Below, piece by piece: positions 55,822 to 64,000 of a DNA stretch of 64,000 nucleotides (position 1 is the stretch's first letter; the number at the start of each line of letters is the position of its first letter). A program made the translations under genes and the position numbers. Below the pieces are notes generated by a model, which was not told where the DNA came from, did not search any database, and saw nothing but the letters and a program-made list of their open reading frames with translations. This stretch comes from Nilaparvata lugens (taxonomy: Eukaryota; Arthropoda; Insecta; Hemiptera; Delphacidae), in assembly GCF_014356525.2 (NCBI RefSeq), contig NC_052506.1, positions 11,579,283 to 11,643,282 of the forward strand. Direction: 5' to 3'.

Positions 55822-57108
55822 TATGTAAATGCTTCAAGCCACCTGAACTCTAATCTCATGTATATTATCATTAGTCAAGATCATCCCAAGTCCAGTAAAA
55901 TAAAATCGTATGTGGAAACTGCAAAATAGTATTATCATATTTGGAGGAATAAGACGTTGTCATTACTACTATGGAGAAATACTACAACATCTCTTACCAT
56001 ATCATGCTATTGCTCATCGTGTATATGCTATAGTGCTCCTATTTGTTCCTATGTGATCCTAGTGGGGTTTTATAATTTTATTCCAATATCGGAGTTCTTG
56101 ACAATCAACTAAATTCATGTTATTACAATAAAGTAACAACTAAGATTTATTTTCACATTGCTCCACAAAGTTTTGAATTTGGAAAACGAGAACTTTCAAC
56201 AGTGGAGTGACCCTTTTAATTAAGTTTTGAATTTATTATTACTATTTTAATTGAAGTTGCCCAATTTGCATAATCAACAAGAACAAGCAAGGATCGCCGT
56301 ATGATATGCCGCCGGCGGCACGCAATAACTGCAATGAGGCTAATATCTAGGGTCACGAAATTAACTATTTCATGCATGCAATAGCGAGCGTTATATATGC
56401 CACGGACTATAACAGTATATGGACATTCTCGCTGGACAAAATTACTGATGAAACGGGCAGGCTTGCATTATGAGCATACAACATAGGCAGACAATTGCTT
56501 TTTGATAGAGCTCCACGCAATATTGTTTCGATGTTTGCTTTATTGTGAATTTGGCCTTGGAACTTGAAATTATTAATGTGAAGCCTCCATAAGTGAGGAA
56601 CTTCTTTGGTTCATGTTGGAGATCGATAGAAATACCTTCATTACTGAACAATTAGTGAGGACAACAAACGGAAAACTTGAAAACTATGTTGTGTACTTTT
56701 GAAGTGTGTAATAGAATAAAGATACTGGATTTACTTTTATTGAATATTACCCAATAATGATAATTGAAGAATATGGGCTTTTTCACACACACACCGACTT
56801 CGCGTCAACACATCACCGAAACAATGTTGTTTCGATGTCGTAGGGATCAAAATTTCAAAGTGTCATATGAAACCGCTATCACGATTGTCGTGTCGGTGTC
56901 CTGTCGTCGCAGAGTCGGTGTGTGTGAAAACGTCCATATTTTTCAATTATCATTATAGAGAAATTTTGTAAAAATTGTACTTTTACAATACTTCAAACAT
57001 ATATTAGATGAGATATGCCTTATTATTGAGAATATGTACATATAGTACACAGTAGATGAATGAAAGTTCACAGGTACAAGTAGAATAAAAAGTAACATTA
57101 TAAGAAAT
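55822..57108. other. Unassigned region
   Basis: AT-rich. At about 56780-56940 the words CACACACACACCGACTTCGC and GTCGCAGAGTCGGTGTGTGT are inverted, suggesting one more MITE of about 160 bp. No gene. Confidence 0.4.
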
Positions 57109-57110
57109 AT

Positions 57111-58461
57111 TTGACCGAACTTAGTGAGGTCTATGTTTCAACTCGATTTGTTTTTGTCTGTCTGTATGTAACGCGACTACGGCCAAACGCGTTGATAGAA
57201 TTCGATGAGATTTGGCATGAATATTCCTTTTCCAACTGTGCGTCGATGTATAGACAAGGTTTTTTGAAATTTCGCATTATAAGGATAATATGAAAAGAAA
57301 AGGAATTCTTCCATACTCTGATATCACTATATATATCATATACTTTGAAGATATGATCAATCAGACTATAGAATTATTATTCATAATCAATCAGCTGACA
57401 AGTGGATTATTCATTGCATGCATTACACAGACGTCTGGACGTGTCTATTTCTATAAGGTAGGGTTTCAATATTTTTTATGATGCGTGCCTATCAGTATCA
57501 ATATTCTCACATTTGAAAAACAAATTCAATAGGTGGTTGAAAATAAAATAAAAAAATGATTTTATGAACTGAATAATCCTGAAGAAATTATAATATTCTT
57601 GATTGAAAAAATTAATTTTGAAAAAGTTGAGAAATATTTTTATCAGATGGGAATATTATCACCAAATTGGATAAATCATCATATGGGATACAAATTCAAA
57701 CGTGAACTGAGTTTATTGACCGAGCTAAGTGAGGTCTAAGATTCAAGTCGACGGTTTGGCATTTCTCTTAATGTTCGAATGTTTATATGTTTATATGTTG
57801 CGCGTTTACGACGAAACGCGGTAATAGATTTTCATGAGATTTGACAGGTATGATCCTTTTTAAATTGCGCGTCGACGTATATACAAGTTTTTTGGAAATT
57901 TTGCATTTCAAGGATAATATAAAAGGAAAAGGAGCCTCCTTCATACGCCAATATTAGAGTAAAAATCAGACTATAGAATTAATTATTCATCATAAATCAG
58001 CTGTCTAGTGGACTATAATTCCACCCGTTCAAAAAAATCGAACATCTTGAAAATTTATCTTTCCATCAACGTTAGTTGACAGTTGACTATAATACTAGCC
58101 GTTCAAAAACATCGAACATCTTGAAAATTTAATATCTTTCCATCAACGTTGTAGACAGTTGCAGCCAGACCTGATAACAGCGCTCACATTCCGGGACGAC
58201 ACGTCACGGTACGATAGGACAGAAAGCTCTATGTTTATTTGGGATTTTTTCCAGACATTTTAAATTGATAAATTATTTATTTATTTTTGATAAAACTTAA
58301 CAACAGGTCAATGTAACTTACTGAGCGCGAGGTCTACTTTTTACAGAACTACTAGTTAACATAAGTTAATTTTTTTATCTTGGATAAAACAAATAACAGG
58401 TGACATCAGATACTTGTGGATGAGAAAACTGCGTGAGGTCTACTGTTCACAGAACTACTAG
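57111..58461 (+). mobile_element. Helitron-like repeat, type B, split copy
   Basis: Starts TTGACCGAACTTAGTGAGGT and ends GTTCACAGAACTACTAG. It corresponds to 9392-10145 but is interrupted at 57716-58355 by a type A element. It also keeps about 130 bases near its 5-prime part (TCTGTATGTAACGCGACTAC) that copy 9392 lacks. Confidence 0.75.
57716..58355 (+). mobile_element. Helitron-like repeat, type A, copy 6, nested in a type B copy
   Basis: Starts TTGACCGAGCTAAGTGAGGT and ends TTTACAGAACTACTAG. Flanks are GAACTGAGTTTA on the left and TTAACATAAG on the right. The uninterrupted type B copy has GAACTGAGTATATTAACATA, so insertion was between A and T with no target duplication. An internal segment with CGAACATCTTGAAAATTT is duplicated in tandem (58018-58150). 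Confidence 0.82.
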
Positions 58462-58464
58462 TTA

Positions 58465-59895
58465 AAAGAAAACAATGTTTAAATTATTACATTCTCCTTA
58501 TTGATTTATCTTACATCTGATTTCATTCTTTGGTTGTAGAACTAGTTCGTTCTGGAAACTCATGTGAACCATTCCATCAGAAACAAAAACATCCGTAATA
58601 GAAAATAAGATGATTGATTGATTTGATAGTAGCCTGATCTACATCAGGCATCTATTATGAGTACACTACAGTCCTACTTCCACTGGCATTCCCTATAAGA
58701 TGGAACATCTTATTTTCGCTTATCATCTTTCCAGCATGAAAAATGGATAGAACTCAGATTGAATGGAAGAAGAAATTCTTTGTGGAAAAGTGAACTGTGA
58801 AAAATGTAGGGGATGAAAACAAGAAAAAATAATTGAAATCATTTTTTCAATGTGTAGACACAGGCTGGTCCTTTTCAAACGGTTTGAATGAGTGGTTCTT
58901 AATATCCGCAGGTAAATATAATATCGTGATGTTCTCCTCGCTGTGAGAAGGGTCCTTTGTGGGACTTTCAGAGCTCTTTTGACCCTCTATTTATCTGACG
59001 ATCAGGCAATATTTTTGTGCAGGTGGCCAAGAAGTCCGTCATTATTTTCTTTCGCCACTCAGCGTCCTTTTTACGGCTTACTGCTGTCGAGTATATATTT
59101 TGACATACAAGTCTTCATCAACAAACAGGGAAGAGCTCTGACAAAAGTGCCACTTAGGTCATAGATTCTGGATACAGTAATGGAGAGATAATTGAATGGA
59201 ATGGAATGTTGTTTTCTGTAAAAAAAAACCATAATTTTTGGAATTTTCAGAGTTTTTTAGACTCTTCCTTGTACCAGCTAGATTGATAAAATAGCTCTAT
59301 GATGATCATGATAAAAAATATGAGTAGGATAACATCCTCAAAATTATAATCATTGACAATCTTCTAATGAAAACAGCTTAGTAAAAGCAAACATGATTCA
59401 TGGAATCAACTATATTCTCATGGTTCAGGCGAGCAGCGAAATATTCATTGTAATACTAAATATTTCATATTCAATTCAATTCAAATCAATTTATTCAAAA
59501 ACTTCATACATTGCATAGTATGTAAAAACAAAGTAAACGCAGTATATTAGATTGTAACATTAATATGAAAAACAAGTAAAAAGTAAATGAATAACTCCAT
59601 GCTTGGACGACAAGTCCGTGTGCATGGAGGAGTCTTCTGACAATCGATAAGAAAAATAATAACTATACTTTATTGATACTGGATACAATATAAAATCTAG
59701 TTACTAAAAGAGTTACTGATAAAATAATAAATTGAAAATTATAAGCAAAAATAATAGTTATAGTAATATTATAGTTATTGATTCATATATCCAATTCCTA
59801 TCAAAAGCACTCTTCGTCCTTTGTTTCCCACTCTTGAAAACAACCTTTAAATGTAAATGAATGCATGAATTACTGGATAATCTTATTTCTTGCTT
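58465..59895. other. Unassigned region with a LINE-tail-like segment
   Basis: No gene. At 59462-59640 (CAATTCAAATCAATTTATTC ... GGACGACAAGTCCGTGTGC) is a probable minus-strand LINE 3-prime end, comparable with 26985. The rest is AT-rich. Confidence 0.4.
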
Positions 59896-59899
59896 CCAG

Positions 59900-60034
59900 A
59901 GATATCCAGGCTACGGATTCGGATTACGGATCAAGGGTGAGATTCGAGCCCATGACCAGCTGCAACGATTCAGACTGAAGATGGACCACTATGTCTTGTT
60001 CCACTGCTGGAAATTTGTGCAACTAATGCGCTAA
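59900..60034 (+). CDS. Possible terminal coding exon of a host gene
   Basis: A good acceptor (TTATTTCTTGCTTCCAG) is followed by a 44-codon frame with mixed, non-repetitive composition (YPGYGFGLRIKGEIRAHDQL, then RFRLKMDHYVLFHCWKFVQL) and a TAA stop at 60032. Base composition rises towards balanced GC in this block, unlike the surroundings. I recognise no protein family. A rival reading is a tRNA-derived repeat on the minus strand, because GATTCGAGCCCATGACC resembles an inverted box B. I lean only slightly to an exon. Confidence 0.22.
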   Translation, partial: RYPGYGFGLRIKGEIRAHDQLQRFRLKMDHYVLFHCWKFVQLMR

Positions 60035-60942
60035 GTGACAGTTTGCTGCACCGAAAGAAACGTTTACGCCCGAGCCGTAGGCAAGGACGGAATGGCTTCT
60101 TGAGTGCAGCAGAAGAACTTTGCTCACGTATTTCACATTAAACTTTTCCTACAGTTACTATTGAATATGAGAAGTGGTTGATTATGGGTAAAATGATGGC
60201 TGAAATCCATCAAATGTTTGTGTGTATGATGCTGTTGTTAATAACAACCTTAATTCATTTAAAAATTAATAATCCAATTGAAGTTGAAAATTCTCAGCCA
60301 AAGTTCTCATTTTTATTCATTCAAGAATCAGAAAAAATACAGATAGAACATTATTTTTTTATCATTTAATTTTTGTTTTCGTGCACTAATCCTCCATATA
60401 ACCCACCAACTATTTTGTGTTGCCATGTTGCAAATCTGGAGTTCGCAAAGTAATACTTTGCGCACTAGAGCGGAAAAGTGATTCTTTGCGTTCTGTAATC
60501 AGTGCAGTTACTTTTCAAGGTAACTGTAGGAAAAATCATGTATCATCTACTTCAGTTCACAGATATTGATATGGCTCATATCATACATAGTTCATAGTTT
60601 CACCGAAATTTCAAAGAGAAAGTTCTGTAAAATATCCATAATATTGAAAAAAATCACAGGGAGATTGTAATCACTGATGCAGAAAGACGACAACGATCCA
60701 AGAGAATAAAGAAATAATATTGGGCTGATCGAGAAGCCAGACAGCTAAAGAACCAAGGACGATTCCAGATGATTGATTCAAGTGGTCCAATGTGGCTGAA
60801 AAAAGGAAAAAGATTTTAAAGAGAAACAATTTGAACAAATCCAAATAGATCTCAAGAAACTCCATTGAACATCCTCCCAACCAATAGTAGCTCACTAATC
60901 AATATTTTTTTCATACATGCAATTGATATAACTGAAAACTCT

Positions 60943-61127
60943 TAAGCCCCGCACACACACATCGATATTTGGTCGTACGATATTTTGCCATCCTTATGAA
61001 TTCTATCAGATTAAACAGAACTTGACAAACATAATCTATTTGAAATCATATGTTTAATCTAATAGAATTGATAAGGACGACAAAATACTGTACGAACAAA
61101 AATCGATGTGTGTGTGTGCGGGTCTTT
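60943..61127. mobile_element. MITE, CACACACATCGAT family, copy 3
   Basis: Ends TTAAGCCCCGCACACACACA and TGTGTGTGCGGGTCTTTA; core TCGTACGATATTTTGCC and ACAAAATACTGTACGAAC. Confidence 0.87.
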
Positions 61128-61194
61128 ACAGTAAGCAATTTGAATCATCTCGAAAGATTGATTCTTTCGACTTCAAGTATTCATTCAAGAAAAT

Positions 61195-61740
61195 GATTGT
61201 CCCACATCGACCTTAGTCTCGATATTGCGGTGGTGTGATCATTAATCGTGCGTTATTGCCTGACTTAACGGATAGGCCGGGCGTAGATAAAGGCCTATTA
61301 ATGAGGATCTATTAGCTGATGTGGGTTCCGGGTGAGCAGTATTTCTTCGGCATTGCGATGCTGACTAAACGATTGGCCTGGCTGATAAGCTGAGCGGTTT
61401 TTGCGTTGACGGTGGTGGGGTCGACGGCACTTTGACGCCAGTGTGACATGTTGCGTTTGATACCGTGCTGCACTAATTGACAGCGGTGTGAGCCCCCGAT
61501 CCGACCGAGAGGTTATTAATCATTCTCGGGCAGCATCCTTAAGACCGGCCGACAACCTCTGACAGCGCTCATTATCAAGCTGCCTCAGCCCCCCCGACCC
61601 CCAACTGTATAACCACCCCTCCCCCCCTCGACGTTCATCCCACAAACCGCCCCCACCAGTCAGCCCAACCGACTGGAACACCTTGTAAGGGCTAATCACC
61701 TAGACAGCCAACTAAGTCTGTACCCTCGCTAATTACATTC
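61195..61740. promoter_or_regulatory. GC-rich, gene-free island; candidate cis-regulatory element
   Basis: About 545 bases, clearly richer in GC than the surroundings, with no open frame of note and no repeat structure. It contains dense words of the kind bound by homeodomain and other developmental factors: GATCATTAATCGTGCG, CCTATTAATGAGG, GCACTAATTGACAG, GCTAATTAC. It has long C runs (CCCCCCGACCCCC, CCCCTCCCCCCCTCG). It is reproduced intact in the second copy of the duplication. The enhancer reading is inference from composition only. Confidence 0.3.
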
Positions 61741-62275
61741 TAAGCTTATTGGTAAATTCTTACTCCTATTTAACCTGAAGATCAACTAATCAGCTATTCA
61801 TACAGCGGCAAGTGGCCTGTACACTAACTCGTCCATGCAGAATTTGTCAAATTATCAAGAGATTACAAGATACCAAACAGTAGGAAGTCAGATGGGCCCC
61901 TAATATTTGCGGTTTTTATATTCCTAATGATGATATGGGTTTGTTGAAGAAGAATTTTTAATTCACTTACCCAATAATAGAAAATGTTTAGATTGAAAGT
62001 TTTTTCAAAGCAGGCCTCAAGAAAGATGACAATGATCATTATTCATTATAAAATAAAAAAGCAGTAGATTATAGTGATGCTTATGATGATAGTGATGTTA
62101 ATAGATTAGATTATATTGATGTTACTAATTTATACATTTATTTATTATAATAATTATTGCTTTTATTCTAATTACAAGCTGAATGTGAGTCGGAACAGCA
62201 ATATCCCTGTATGAAAGGAGAAGAAGAAGAAGAAGAAGATGTTATCATTACATGTAATCACTTTAATGATCACAT

Positions 62276-63884
62276 GTAATCACTGATGCAGAAAGACGAC
62301 AACGATCCAAGAGAATAAAGAAATAATATTGGGCTGATCGAGAAGCCAGACAGCTCAAGAACCAAGGACGATTCCAGATGATTGACTCAAGTGGTCCAAT
62401 GTGGCTGAAAAAAGGAAAAAGATTTTAAAGAAAAGCAATTTGAACAAATTCAAATAGATCTCAAGAAACTCCATTGAACATCCTCCCAACCAATAGTAGC
62501 TCACTAATCAATATTTTTTTCATACATGCAATTGATATAACTGAAAACTCTTAAGCCCCGCACACACACATCGATATTTGTTCGTACGATATTTTGCCGT
62601 CCTTATGAATTCTATCAGATTAAACAGAACTTGACAAACATAATCTATTTGAAATCATCTGTTTAATCTAATAGAATTGATAAGGACGACAAAATACCGT
62701 ACGAACAAAAATCGATGTGTGTGTGTGCGGGTCTTTACAGTAAGCAATTTGAATCATCTCGAAAGATTGATTCTTTCGACTTCAAGTATTCATTCAAGAA
62801 AATGATTGTCCCACATCGACCTTAGTCTCGATATTGCGGTGGTGCGATCATTAATCGTGCGTTATTGCCTGACTTAACGGATAGGCCGGGCGTAGATAAA
62901 GGCCTATTAATGAGGATCTATTAGCTGATGTGGGTTCCGGGTGAGCAGTATTTCTTCGGCATTGCGATGCTGACTAAACGATTGGCCTGGCTGATAAGCT
63001 GAGCGGTTTTTTGCGTTGACGGTGGTGGGGTCGACGGCACTTTGACGCCAGTGTGACATGTTGCGTTTGATACCGTGCTGCACTAATTGACAGCGGTGTG
63101 AGCCCCCGATCCGACCGAGAGGTTATTAATCATTCTCGGGCAGCATCCTTAAGACCGGCCGACAACCTCTGACAGCGCTCATTATCAAGCTGCCTCAGCC
63201 CCCCCGACCCCCAACTGTATAACCACCCCTCCCCCCCTCGACGTTCATCCCACAAACCGCCCCCACCAGTCAGCCCAACCGACTGGAACACCTTGTAAGG
63301 GCTAATCACCTAGACAGCCAACTAAGTCTGTACCCTCGCTAATTACATTCTAAGCTTATTGGTAAATTCTTACTCCTATTTAACCTGAAGATCAACTAAT
63401 CAACTATTCATTCAGCGGTAAGTGGCCTGTACATAGACTCGTCCATGCAGAATTTGTCAAATTATCAAGAGATTACAAGATACCAAACAGTAGGAAGTCA
63501 GATGGGCCCCTAATATTTGCGGTTTATATATTCCTAATGATGATAAGGGCTTGTTGAAGAAGAATTTTTAATTCACTTACCCAATAATAGAACATGTTTA
63601 GATTGAAAGTTTTTTCAAAGCAGGCCTCAAAAAAGATGACAATGATCATTATTCATTATAAAATAAAAAAGCAGTAGATTATAGTGATGCTTATGATTAA
63701 AGTGATGTTAATAGATTAGATTATATTGATGTTACTAATTTATACATTTATTTATTATAATAATTATTGCTTTTATTCTAATTACAAGCTGAATGTGAGT
63801 CGGAACAGCAATATCCCTGTATGAAAGGAGAAGAAGAAGAAGAAGAAGAAGAAGAAGAAGAAGAAGAAGATGAAGAAAAAAAAG
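62276..63884. repeat. 1.6-kb direct tandem duplication, copy 2
   Basis: Second copy of the unit at 60667-62275, collinear to the (GAA)n run, which is longer here. It includes the MITE at 62551-62736 and the GC-rich island at about 62804-63350. The window ends before the right-hand boundary can be judged. Confidence 0.95.
62551..62736. mobile_element. MITE, CACACACATCGAT family, copy 4
   Basis: The duplicate of copy 3. It has TTTGTTCG where copy 3 has TTTGGTCG and AATACCGTACG where copy 3 has AATACTGTACG, in both cases restoring the inverted-repeat match. Copy 4 is therefore closer to the ancestral state. Confidence 0.87.
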
Positions 63885-63916
63885 AAGAAGGAGAAGAAGA
63901 AGAAGAAGAAGAAGAA

Positions 63917-64000
<84 letters not shown>
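63829..64000. repeat. (GAA)n then (GAT)n microsatellite at the window end
   Basis: GAAGAAG runs to about 63915, then pure GATGATG to base 64000. In copy 1 of the duplication only five or so GAA units and one GAT stand at the same place. The tract runs off the window. Confidence 0.95.

Larger units (their letters stand above)
60667..62275. repeat. 1.6-kb direct tandem duplication, copy 1
   Basis: A 1609-bp unit beginning TGTAATCACTGATGCAGAAA and repeated at once at 62276. The order inside is an AT-rich part, a CACACACATCGAT MITE, a GC-rich island (about 61195-61740), an AT-rich part, and a short (GAA)n run near 62216. Few differences separate the copies (for example one extra T in a run and single substitutions), so the duplication is recent. 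Confidence 0.95.

Overview
The window reads as AT-rich, repeat-dense insect nuclear DNA. There is no operon structure. Short frames are broken, and most of the sequence is transposons, MITEs, tRNA-derived SINEs, satellites and trinucleotide microsatellites. From memory, the dispersed families (the TTGACCGAGCG...ACTACTAG Helitron-like repeat and the MITE ending GTTGCACAAAAGCCGG) resemble planthopper repeats such as those of Nilaparvata lugens. That assignment is inference and was not searched. I recognise no complete host protein-coding gene. The window is probably intergenic or deep intronic, with one weak exon candidate at 59900-60034.

Layout. 0-14 kb: two tandem arrays, both with a period near 131 bp (84-730 and 7555-7985); several MITEs, some nested; an intact long-TIR Tc1/mariner-like transposon (3959-6321) with a 358-aa DDE transposase; Helitron-like repeats; a broken RTE-type LINE (10643-11320); a truncated SINE; and GA- and CT-rich tracts. 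14.5-23.0 kb: the most unusual block, an 8.5-kb Polinton/Maverick (adintovirus-like) relic between inverted arms, inserted in a satellite-like array. All its recognisable genes lie on the minus strand: a conserved Polinton protein, a coiled-coil protein, a parvovirus-like phospholipase A2 with a basic tail, an adenovirus-type cysteine protease, a conserved capsid-gene-cluster protein, and several genes I cannot name. Most carry frameshifts. A plus-strand TATA/initiator promoter with a duplicated spliced-leader-like module runs antisense to them. I see no polymerase B, integrase, packaging ATPase or major capsid gene, so it cannot be autonomous. 23-60 kb: MITEs, large foldback elements, SINEs, LINE 3-prime ends and Helitron-like copies, including one for which this window holds both an empty and a filled insertion site. 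60.7-64 kb: a 1.6-kb direct tandem duplication carrying a GC-rich, gene-free island that may be cis-regulatory, ending in GAA and GAT microsatellites.

The features do not form a pathway. They record layered insertion: transposons inside transposons, with microsatellites growing at their ends. The two parts with most functional content are the intact DDE transposase and the decayed virus-like gene cluster of the Polinton.
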